NCBI GenBank assembly: GCA_017984215.1
Contig: JAGOAA010000015.1
Location: 1 to 49,652 of the forward strand
Source of the DNA: Cytophagaceae bacterium
GTDB lineage: Bacteria > Bacteroidota > Bacteroidia > Cytophagales > Spirosomataceae
Direction of reading: 5' to 3'
DNA: 49,652 nucleotides
The translations under genes were made by a program, and so were the position numbers. Under the pieces are notes generated by a model. The model had not been told where the DNA came from. It was given only the letters and a program-made list of their open reading frames with translations, and searched no databases. Of this stretch, positions 22,841 through 29,667 are shown in pieces. How positions within the stretch are numbered: position 1 is the stretch's first letter; every line of letters starts with the position of its first letter.

Positions 22841-23974
22841 TTATTGATAGAGCTGGTTGATGAACATTTGCGTGTACGCAGGGCTAGTAGTAATACTTTT
22901 ATTTCCCATTCCCGCGAGTATGTGAATGATATCGTCCACTGTTTTTGAAAATACACCATCACCTACGTGTTCTAAATATGTATTTGTCCAGGTAGATTCA
23001 ATATCCCATGCGGGTAAATCAATGAAGGTTTTGGCCTTTTCAATTAGTCGGTTATTTGCCTCCATCGACAACTCAAATCCTAGATCAGATTGCTTTTGAA
23101 TGGATGTTGACCTGACCGTTTCACCTAGCAAAACAGAACCATCTTTCAATTGTTTAATGGTTAGTTTAATTTCATCTTGCGGCAAAGAATTGTCAAATGA
23201 AGGGCAAGATTGGCTACTTGAAAAGCACTCAACAGAAGCTCCCGAAATCAACGTGTTTTTCAATTGGGTACGTTGTGGAGATAGTTTAATTATTTGGGAC
23301 TGACATTTTTGCAATAGCTCATTAGGATAATGATTTGGGAGCAGTAATTGCGTTTGATTTCCACAAGCTAAGATAATGTGGTCAGCCCAAATTGTTTCCT
23401 GTTGAGACGTTACGATCTTAGCGATACCTCTTCGCTTTTCTACATCAACTACGAGTGTATTGGGCTTGTAATGTAGCCCCAGGTCACTTATGAGATGGTT
23501 TCTCAAGCGATGTGTCATTTCTTTCGAATCCACCACCCCTTCATTCGGCAGGTGAATTCCGCCAAAGATTTTATTCGTGATTAATGCAGGATTAAGTTGC
23601 TTACAATCGGCTGGAGAATATAATTGGGCTGGATAATTTCGTTCTTCAAAAAGTGCTTGTAATTCGTGCAGTAGGGTTAATTCTTGCGTGCTCTTTGCAA
23701 TATACCATGTACCTGTTTTGGAAAAAGTCAGGTCAAAGTTCTCTTGAAGCCCCTGGTAAATGCGTAGGGATTTCCGACTAATGTCAAACCATTTTGCGAA
23801 CGATTGCCCGGATGGATTAATATGTCCAAGGTTTCGAAAACTTGATTCAAATGGGGAATTGTCCTTTTCGATTAATAATACCGACTTTTTCTTGTTCAGC
23901 GCATGCAAGGCACAAAATGTACCTGTGATGCCGGCCCCAACGACAATTAAGTCATATTTTTTACTTTTCAACAT
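22841..23974 (-). CDS. FAD-dependent oxidoreductase (DAO family, TIGR03364-like)
   Basis: A 377-residue flavoprotein of the D-amino-acid-oxidase/glycine-oxidase fold. The Rossmann motif GAGITG (13-18) follows strand YDLIVV. Also seen are NLGHINPSGQ near 55-65, an ADHIILACGN ATG-like motif and a C-terminal GDGVFSKTVDDIIHILAGMGNKSIT FAD-contact region. It resembles the TIGR03364 clade, which is known for its neighbourhood with phosphonate-degradation genes, so an aminophosphonate or other amino-compound substrate is an inference. Start is ATG 23974; the TTG at 23989 is less likely. It lies inverted between two PiT genes, converging with copy A and diverging from copy B. I see no convincing Pho-box on its own promoter side. 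Confidence 0.85.
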   Translation of the reverse strand: MLKSKKYDLIVVGAGITGTFCALHALNKKKSVLLIEKDNSPFESSFRNLGHINPSGQSFAKWFDISRKSLRIYQGLQENFDLTFSKTGTWYIAKSTQELTLLHELQALFEERNYPAQLYSPADCKQLNPALITNKIFGGIHLPNEGVVDSKEMTHRLRNHLISDLGLHYKPNTLVVDVEKRRGIAKIVTSQQETIWADHIILACGNQTQLLLPNHYPNELLQKCQSQIIKLSPQRTQLKNTLISGASVECFSSSQSCPSFDNSLPQDEIKLTIKQLKDGSVLLGETVRSTSIQKQSDLGFELSMEANNRLIEKAKTFIDLPAWDIESTWTNTYLEHVGDGVFSKTVDDIIHILAGMGNKSITTSPAYTQMFINQLYQ

Positions 23975-24159
23975 GATCCAACAGTTCAATTTAATTCATT
24001 ACGAAGTTGCGGATTTAACATTAGTCAATCGTTATGCCTATGTAATCAAATTGTAAAGTAAATCAGTGTTTAATTGTTGTTTTGGCCATGTTTTGCACCA
24101 TTTTAACTTAAATCACAAGGTTAGCAAATCATCATGATTAATAATTCTATAATAAATGG

Positions 24160-24204
24160 TTAACAATTCCTTAACATTGGAATTGTTGGGATGTCTTATT
24201 TTTG
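24160..24204 (+). promoter_or_regulatory. Pho-box-like promoter of the second PiT-porin operon
   Basis: TTAACA-attcc-TTAACA (24160-24176) is a perfect direct repeat with 11-bp period, the best of the three sites. The second hexamer starts exactly 26 bp before the -7 box TATTTTTG (24197-24204). A TTG at 24177-24179 lies 17 bases before the -7 box. Expected transcription start is about 24211, 28 bases before the ATG at 24239. Confidence 0.7.
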
Positions 24205-24216
24205 TGTCGAAATTAT

Positions 24217-24230
24217 CACCAATATAAACA
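24217..24230 (+). promoter_or_regulatory. 5'-leader element CACCAATATAAACA
   Basis: The string lies six bases or so after the expected transcription start and eight bases before the ATG of PiT copy B. Related strings precede the TonB receptor, porin and second lipoprotein genes. Confidence 0.3.
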
Positions 24231-24238
24231 ACCCTATC

Positions 24239-25696
24239 ATGTTCGGACTCGATCCAACCTTGTTATTCTTGTTATTTTTCTGCCTTTTCGCCGCTTGTGC
24301 GTTTGAATTCGTAAATGGATTTCACGATACGGCTAATGCAGTAGCAACTGTAATTTACACACACTCCCTAAAGCCAACCCAAGCGGTGGTTTGGTCAGGC
24401 TTCATGAATTTCTTGGGTCTTTTGACTGGTGGTGTTGGTGTAACGATGAGTATTATCGGACTCCTACCCACGGAACTCCTCATGGATGCCGATGTGTATC
24501 ATTCTATGGCGATGGCTTTGGCTTTATTACTTTCAGCGATCATGTGGAATTTAGGAACATGGTATTTCGGAATTCCTGCATCTAGTTCCCACACGCTTAT
24601 TGGATCGATTATTGGTATCGGAGTGGGTCATGCTTTATTGCCTGAAAATTCAAATAAAGGTATTTCTGCAATCAACTGGGACAAGGCAATTGAAATTGGT
24701 CAAGCTTTATTGCTTTCTCCCCTTTTTGGTTTTGCCTTAGCAATTATCTTGATGTACATCCTAAAGAAGACTGTTAAGAATAAGGAAATTTTTAAGGAGC
24801 CCAAAAAACAATCGCCACCACCCATGTGGATTCGTGCCATTTTGGTTACGACATGTACATTGGTTTCTTTCTTCCACGGTCGGAATGATGGCCAAAAAGG
24901 AATTGGACTTGTCATGGTGATTTTGATTGCGTTTTTACCAGGCTACTTTGCTGTTAATACAAACTTGGATCTTGCGCAAGTTCAAACAAGCTTAACTTCC
25001 GTTAAGGCCATTACGGCTAAAATAGACACGCTACCTCTATCTGAGAAAGAACGTGAAAGCTATAATAAATTAGTGAAATCTTCGGCAGACCTAGATAAGA
25101 TATTAGCTTCAGGTGTAACAACGGCAACGATGTCGACTACTCAAAAATTTGATGTTCGTAAAGCTGCTTTGACGATCAACAAGCAATCAAAGAAATTGCT
25201 TGAAAGTGAATCGGTGGCTTTATCTTCTGGAGATAAAAAAATCTTAAAGAAGGCTACGCAAGGCGATAAAGCTCCATTCTTTAGTTTTGGCTCTACTTCT
25301 TCTTCCGGAATCGCTGGTGTGACGGATTTTGCACCTGCATGGGTGATGTGGATTGTTGCACTTTCATTAGGCTTAGGTACGATGGTAGGGTGGAAGCGAA
25401 TTGTCGTTACCATTGGCGAGAAAATTGGTAAAAACCATTTGACTTATGCACAAGGCGCTTCTGCAGAATTAATTGCCTCGTTAACCATTGGGTTAGCTAC
25501 GGCATATAAATGGCCTGTTAGTACGACACACGTATTGTCTTCTGGTATTGCTGGAACGATGGTTGCATCACGTGGAATCAAAAACTTACAAGGTGGAACC
25601 GTAAAGAGTATCGTGCTTGCTTGGGTTTTGACCTTGCCTGTAACGATCATCTTATCAGCGCTGTTATTTGTTTCATTCCGCTGGATTATCGCATAA
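24239..25696 (+). CDS. PiT family inorganic phosphate permease, copy B
   Basis: A 485-residue PiT permease, nearly identical to copy A in the membrane halves (NGFHDTANAVATVIYTHSLKPTQ near 26-48; TYAQGASAELIASLT in the second half). It diverges in the central hydrophilic region of about 120 residues. DNA differs at many synonymous sites, so the duplication is old or held under protein-level selection. ATG 24239 chosen by comparison with copy A; an upstream ATG at 24191 overlaps the -7 box. It is followed by an OprP/OprO-type porin with a small hairpin between them, so both are probably one transcript under the best Pho-box of the island. Confidence 0.93.
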   Translation: MFGLDPTLLFLLFFCLFAACAFEFVNGFHDTANAVATVIYTHSLKPTQAVVWSGFMNFLGLLTGGVGVTMSIIGLLPTELLMDADVYHSMAMALALLLSAIMWNLGTWYFGIPASSSHTLIGSIIGIGVGHALLPENSNKGISAINWDKAIEIGQALLLSPLFGFALAIILMYILKKTVKNKEIFKEPKKQSPPPMWIRAILVTTCTLVSFFHGRNDGQKGIGLVMVILIAFLPGYFAVNTNLDLAQVQTSLTSVKAITAKIDTLPLSEKERESYNKLVKSSADLDKILASGVTTATMSTTQKFDVRKAALTINKQSKKLLESESVALSSGDKKILKKATQGDKAPFFSFGSTSSSGIAGVTDFAPAWVMWIVALSLGLGTMVGWKRIVVTIGEKIGKNHLTYAQGASAELIASLTIGLATAYKWPVSTTHVLSSGIAGTMVASRGIKNLQGGTVKSIVLAWVLTLPVTIILSALLFVSFRWIIA

Positions 25697-25707
25697 TATA
25701 ATTTCTG

Positions 25708-25728
25708 GGGGCATCTTCAGGATGCCCC
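25708..25728 (+). terminator. Hairpin between PiT copy B and the porin gene
   Basis: Perfect 8-bp stem GGGGCATC / GATGCCCC with loop TTCAG, followed by ATTTACTACAC rather than a T run. It ends 23 bases before the porin ATG. A partial terminator or an mRNA-stabilising hairpin is likelier than full termination. Confidence 0.5.
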
Positions 25729-25738
25729 ATTTACTACA

Positions 25739-25751
25739 CACCAATATAAAA
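25739..25751 (+). promoter_or_regulatory. 5'-leader element CACCAATATAAAA
   Basis: Directly abuts the porin ATG at 25752; same CACCA-AT-rich string as at 14895, 19555 and 24217. Confidence 0.3.
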
Positions 25752-26957
25752 ATGAAAAAATTAGCCCTATTGCTAGGGGCCTTAGCTATGCTTTGGTCTT
25801 TAGTTTCGCAGGCACAAGCGCCCGCTCAAACAACACCTGCTACCAAAAAATGGTATGATTCTTTCAGCATTCGTGGCTATGGCCAAGTGCGTTACAATCG
25901 TTTGTTTGAAACCAACGATAAACTCAAATCAGAACAAGGGGACAAAAGTGTAGGAGATAATGGAGGGTTTTTCATTCGCCGACTGCGAATCATTTTCAGT
26001 GGACAGGTAAATGAGCGTGTTTATTTTTATATCCAACCAGACTTTGCAAGTAGTGCATCCTCCACTGGATTACATTTTGGTCAAATTCGGGATGCTTATT
26101 TTGATTTAGGCCTAGATAAACACAATGAATTCCGTTTTCGTGTAGGCCAAAGTAAAGTACCTTTTGGATTTGAAAATATGCAGTCTAGTCAAAATCGACT
26201 GCCTTTGGATCGCAATGACGCACTGAATAGCGCCGTCTCAAATGAACGTGATTTAGGTGTGTTTTTCTATTGGGCTCCTGCCAAAACACGCAAATTGTTT
26301 AGTTCATTAGTGAATGATGGACTTAAAGGTTCTGGCGATTACGGTGTTTTCGGAATCGGAGCTTATAATGGACAAACAGCCAATAAGCCTGAAGGAAATG
26401 ACGCACCTCATATTGTTGCACGCTTAAGCTACCCCGTTCAAATTAAAAATCAAATTGTTGAAGCGGGAATCCAAGCGTATTCCGGTCAATGGACGATGGC
26501 TTCTGATCAGTTAAGTACGGGTGTGAAAGTGAATAGCACGAAGACTTATTTAGACGAGCGAGTTGCTGCTAGTTTTGTATTATATCCAAAGCCGTTTGGT
26601 ATTCAAGCTGAGTACAATGTAGGAACAGGTCCTGAATTCAATAAAGCAACGGGAAGTATTGAGAATAAAAAGCTATCAGGTGGATATGCAACATTTTCGT
26701 ATAAGCTCGATATTGCGAAGCAAGTGCTAATCCCTTTTGTCCGTGTTCAGCATTACGAAGGTGGGAAAAAACATGAATTAGATGCACGTAGCTATCGCGT
26801 TGATGAAACAGAAATTGGCCTTGAATGGCAACCCAATAAAAACTTTGAATTAGTTACTATGTATACCATGGCAACGAAACGCGCCGAAGATTTTAAATTA
26901 CAAGAGAATTTACAAACAGGAAATTTGTTGCGTATCCAAGCGCAAGTTAATTTCTAA
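25752..26957 (+). CDS. Phosphate-selective porin O/P family protein
   Basis: A 401-residue outer-membrane porin. Signal peptide MKKLALLLGALAMLWSLVSQAQA (about 1-23), then a beta-barrel of alternating strands with the Porin_O_P hallmarks: FSIRGYGQVRYNRLF at the start of the barrel, GFFIRRLRIIFSGQVNERVYFYIQPDF, FRFRVGQSKVPFGFENMQSSQNRLPLDR, and a terminal LLRIQAQVNF with aromatic last residue. Start at ATG 25752; the longer frame from 25668 overlaps PiT copy B and has no signal peptide. Pairing with a PiT permease and a Pho-box-like promoter supports phosphate passage across the outer membrane, although this family also includes polyphosphate- and general anion-selective porins. Confidence 0.9.
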   Translation: MKKLALLLGALAMLWSLVSQAQAPAQTTPATKKWYDSFSIRGYGQVRYNRLFETNDKLKSEQGDKSVGDNGGFFIRRLRIIFSGQVNERVYFYIQPDFASSASSTGLHFGQIRDAYFDLGLDKHNEFRFRVGQSKVPFGFENMQSSQNRLPLDRNDALNSAVSNERDLGVFFYWAPAKTRKLFSSLVNDGLKGSGDYGVFGIGAYNGQTANKPEGNDAPHIVARLSYPVQIKNQIVEAGIQAYSGQWTMASDQLSTGVKVNSTKTYLDERVAASFVLYPKPFGIQAEYNVGTGPEFNKATGSIENKKLSGGYATFSYKLDIAKQVLIPFVRVQHYEGGKKHELDARSYRVDETEIGLEWQPNKNFELVTMYTMATKRAEDFKLQENLQTGNLLRIQAQVNF

Positions 26958-26965
26958 GGATTGGT

Positions 26966-26994
26966 GTTTAGGCAGGTAATAATCCTGCCTAAAC
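26966..26994. terminator. Bidirectional hairpin between the porin and the glycosyltransferase genes
   Basis: Perfect 11-bp stem GTTTAGGCAGG / CCTGCCTAAAC with loop TAATAAT, located between two convergent stops. Neither side has a strong T tract, so the strength is uncertain. Confidence 0.6.
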
Positions 26995-26996
26995 AA

Positions 26997-28139
26997 CTAC
27001 CAACTCGCCGATAATCCACCCTCATTCCGCGGGCTGAATCTAGGATTTTCAACTGGTTTACGAATTAAATCAGTTAATTGATACGCAAAATTAGCCTGAT
27101 GTACCCAATGCTGGTAATTATCCTGAACCGAAACATGTTTTGGAAGGTAGGCATGAAATATATCTAAATCAAAGGTTTTCGCTTTCACGCCGGCCCCCGA
27201 CAATTCGCCATCATGCGCATTGATCATCTGCTCAATGTGATTCGGTACAGGTACCATCATAACGGGCTTGCCCAAATACATCGCCTCAGCCACCGATTCA
27301 AAACCAGCCGTCGAGATTAGTCCTGCACAATTCGTCATTTTCGCCAAATACTTTTCGGCATCAATCGGATGAAAAGTCAAGGATTCCGAATATGCGTATA
27401 CGCTTTTGTGGCTTGGGTTATCCCAAAAACAATCCAATTTAACGGAAGGATGTTTTTCCGACCACGCCATGATTTCATCGGCTAGTCGATGGTGGGTTAA
27501 ATAAGCCAACCAGTTTTCACCTGCCTGTGGCTGAATTGATTTCACCTCCTGGCGTAACAACGGTGGGACCGTGATGATGTTTCTTTTCGTATCGTTTGGG
27601 ATATAGCGAAATGATAAACCCAAAAGTTTTTTCGAACCAATAGCCGTAATCTTAGTGTTGATGTTTAATAAAAAACGATCTAACGCTTTTTCTGCGATGG
27701 ACTCAAAGTTTTCATTTAAAAGCAGGTATTGATGTCCAATGGACATGCAAGGCACTTTAGAGCCCGATTTTAAATGATATAATCCCGTAATGGACTCATA
27801 AAAATTAACGATTCCATCCGGTTGCAATGCTTCGATGAATTCACCCAGTTGCGTGGCACTCTTCCAATAGGTGCCGAACTTTGTAAATGCCTGCATCGCT
27901 GTTTTACCTAGTTGGACCGATTTACCCTTCCCATAATTGATGGATGGGCTCTCATACTGAATGATGGGCGTATTGCCAATAAAATCAGCAAAAAAGCTTG
28001 GGATTTTTCTTCCTTCAAATGAACCGACCGCATAGCCAATCACTTCGTGTCCAGCCTCGCGTGCGATTTGAGTTAAGGAAATCGCTTGCGTTAAATGACC
28101 GCGACCTTCTCCTTGGATGGTAAAGATGAATCTGCCCAT
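26997..28139 (-). CDS. Glycosyltransferase family protein (GT-B, UDP-sugar type)
   Basis: A 380-residue GT-B-like protein. The N-terminus has GEGRGHLTQAISLTQIARE (11-29), the glycine-rich loop of the Glyco_trans_1_3/MGT-like families. The C-terminal half has LISTAGFESVAEAMYLGKPVMMVPV near 273-297, the donor-binding signature (ST/SGGxxSxxEAxxxGxPxxxxP). No membrane segment. It starts inside the 3' end of the LpxH-like phosphoesterase gene (49-base overlap), implying tight coupling. With that neighbour it may modify a lipid or envelope glycan; the acceptor is unknown. Confidence 0.85.
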   Translation of the reverse strand: MGRFIFTIQGEGRGHLTQAISLTQIAREAGHEVIGYAVGSFEGRKIPSFFADFIGNTPIIQYESPSINYGKGKSVQLGKTAMQAFTKFGTYWKSATQLGEFIEALQPDGIVNFYESITGLYHLKSGSKVPCMSIGHQYLLLNENFESIAEKALDRFLLNINTKITAIGSKKLLGLSFRYIPNDTKRNIITVPPLLRQEVKSIQPQAGENWLAYLTHHRLADEIMAWSEKHPSVKLDCFWDNPSHKSVYAYSESLTFHPIDAEKYLAKMTNCAGLISTAGFESVAEAMYLGKPVMMVPVPNHIEQMINAHDGELSGAGVKAKTFDLDIFHAYLPKHVSVQDNYQHWVHQANFAYQLTDLIRKPVENPRFSPRNEGGLSASW

Positions 28140-28903
28140 ATGGTTTTTAATTCAGATGTAAGATCAAAACTTGGATAATCAATTAATTGCCATTCACCCG
28201 CGTGTGTCTCCACCAAGGCCGTTAAGGATTCCACCCAGTCCCCCGAGTTCATGTAGGTTATCCCGTCGATTTGCTTAATTTCCGCTTTGTGAATGTGCCC
28301 ACAGATGATGCCATCTGCTCCTTTCGCTTTGGCTAATTCAGCCAACTTCTCCTCGAAATCCGAAATGAAATTCACGGCTGCCTTCACCTTTTGCTTGATG
28401 ACTTGCGATAAAGAATAATAAGGCTTGCCTTGCCAAGAACGGTATTGATTATACCATTTGTTTAGCCACAGAAGAAACGTATATCCTATGTCTCCTAGAT
28501 AGGCCAACCATTTCATTTGGCTGGTAATGCTATCAAAAATATCGCCGTGTGTGATAAAATACTTTTTGCCATGCGTGTTTAGCATGTAGTCTTGTCGGAT
28601 GGAGAATTGCTTCCCAATTTTCAAAGGCAATATCTGTTCCAAGAAATCATCATGATTCCCACGTAGGTAAATTACTTCCGTATCGAAACGGTCCATCATT
28701 TTCAACACCGCGCGGAAAAAACCGGTATGTTTCTTTTTCCAAGATCCTCCTTTTTTCAATTGCCATCCATCGATGATATCTCCATTGAGAATCAATTGAT
28801 GGCAAGAATTGGACTTCAGAAATTCGTTAACTTCTTTTGCTTTTGCTCCTTTACTCCCTAGGTGTAAGTCGGAGATGACGATTGTCTTGTAGGTTGGACG
28901 CAT
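28091..28903 (-). CDS. LpxH-like metallophosphoesterase (UDP-2,3-diacylglucosamine diphosphatase-like)
   Basis: A 270-residue calcineurin-like phosphoesterase. All blocks are present: DLH (Asp12, His14), GDIIDGW (Asp42), GNHD (Asn83, His84), HGDIFD (His119) and GHIH (His203, His205). This matches the LpxH-like proteins of Bacteroidota, which cleave UDP-2,3-diacylglucosamine to lipid X in lipid A synthesis. A hydrophobic segment near 138-150 could dock at the membrane. True LpxH activity is not certain, since genomes often carry several paralogues of this fold. ATG 28903. A -7 box (TACTTTTG, 28923-28930) lies upstream and the following glycosyltransferase gene overlaps by 49 bases. Confidence 0.82.
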   Translation of the reverse strand: MRPTYKTIVISDLHLGSKGAKAKEVNEFLKSNSCHQLILNGDIIDGWQLKKGGSWKKKHTGFFRAVLKMMDRFDTEVIYLRGNHDDFLEQILPLKIGKQFSIRQDYMLNTHGKKYFITHGDIFDSITSQMKWLAYLGDIGYTFLLWLNKWYNQYRSWQGKPYYSLSQVIKQKVKAAVNFISDFEEKLAELAKAKGADGIICGHIHKAEIKQIDGITYMNSGDWVESLTALVETHAGEWQLIDYPSFDLTSELKTIWADSSLPSKEKVAVI

Positions 28904-28922
28904 GGCGTGTATTTTCGTTTAT

Positions 28923-28930
28923 CAAAAGTA
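28923..28930 (-). promoter_or_regulatory. -7 box of the phosphoesterase-glycosyltransferase operon
   Basis: Minus strand TACTTTTG, an exact TAnnTTTG match, 19 bases before the ATG at 28903. No clear -33 element. Confidence 0.45.
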
Positions 28931-29059
28931 CATGTGCGCCAAGCCTAGTGTGTTACCTCTAAATTATCGAATCGTTAATTCATTTGCACCTATGTTCCTG
29001 TTTGTGCAATGGGGAACAAGTCGAACCTCCTGATACCGTAGTCCTTATCCCTATTCAAG

Positions 29060-29067
29060 TACCTTTG
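29060..29067 (+). promoter_or_regulatory. -7 box of the NTF2-like protein gene
   Basis: TACCTTTG, an exact TAnnTTTG match, 22 bases before the ATG at 29090. No clear TTTG at the -33 position, so an activator or UP-like element may be needed. Confidence 0.5.
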
Positions 29068-29089
29068 GAATCAAACAAATGAAGGTATT

Positions 29090-29587
29090 ATGAAAAAATT
29101 AGTGATTCTATTATTCACACTTGTTGGCTTAAATGCCCAAGCCCAATCTAAAAAAGAATGTAACGAGCTACTTGACGCAGAAAATCACGTCGCGGCTAAT
29201 GTGAAAATGTATACGGAGACCTGGGATAAAATCTTGAATCACCGCGATATTGATGCCATCAACGACACGAATTTCGCGAAGGATGTTGTCTTACTGAATC
29301 AAAAAGAGGGAATCCGCGCAACAGGAATCGAAGGATTTAAAAATGCGTTTAATTACTATTTGACTACATTCTCCGACATAAAATTCACCTTCATCGACGT
29401 ATGGGGTCATGGAGATAAATTAATAAAGCATTGGAATTTTCAAGGCAAACACAATGCGACAGGGAATAAGATGAATTTATCTGGGGTAACGCTTGTGAAA
29501 ATGAAGGATGGAAAAATAATCGAAGAACAAGATTTCGATGATAACTTGTGGTACAATCAACAGTTAGGCCAGTATATGGTTAAATAA
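29090..29587 (+). CDS. Secreted NTF2/SnoaL-like protein
   Basis: A 165-residue protein with signal peptide MKKLVILLFTLVGLNAQA (about 1-18). The mature part has an NTF2/SnoaL-like cone fold pattern: helix NVKMYTETWDKILNHRDIDAI, then strands IRATGIEGFKNAFNYYLTTFSDIKFTFIDVWGHGDKLIKHWNFQGKH broken by turns, then MNLSGVTLVKMKDGKIIEEQDFDDN. SnoaL-like proteins include ester cyclases and many small-ligand-binding proteins; no specific activity is clear. It stands alone, with a convergent inverted repeat between it and exuT. Confidence 0.75.
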   Translation: MKKLVILLFTLVGLNAQAQSKKECNELLDAENHVAANVKMYTETWDKILNHRDIDAINDTNFAKDVVLLNQKEGIRATGIEGFKNAFNYYLTTFSDIKFTFIDVWGHGDKLIKHWNFQGKHNATGNKMNLSGVTLVKMKDGKIIEEQDFDDNLWYNQQLGQYMVK

Positions 29588-29604
29588 TTTTCGCCCCCCC
29601 CTTA

Positions 29605-29637
29605 AGCTTTGCCAATCCTTAAAGGTTTGGCAAAGCT
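29605..29637. terminator. Inverted repeat between convergent genes
   Basis: Arms AGCTTTGCCAA and TTGGCAAAGCT (11 bp perfect) enclose an inner CCTTAAAGG, next to a run of eight C (29594-29601). It lies between the convergent stops at 29587 and 29668. T tracts are weak on both sides, so it may terminate poorly or protect 3' ends. Confidence 0.5.
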
Positions 29638-29667
29638 AACGAAAGGGATATCAAAAAATTATATCAA

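Noticed and set aside
24191-24238. Upstream ATG for PiT copy B
   Set aside because: It overlaps the predicted -7 box and the resulting N-terminal extension is absent from copy A; ATG 24239 gives two proteins of equal length.
21381-25696. Assembly artefact as the cause of two PiT copies
   Set aside because: The copies differ at many synonymous sites and in the central region, have different promoters and neighbours, and are separated by an unrelated gene.
25668-25751. 28-residue N-terminal extension of the porin
   Set aside because: It overlaps the PiT gene and masks a clear signal peptide that starts at ATG 25752.
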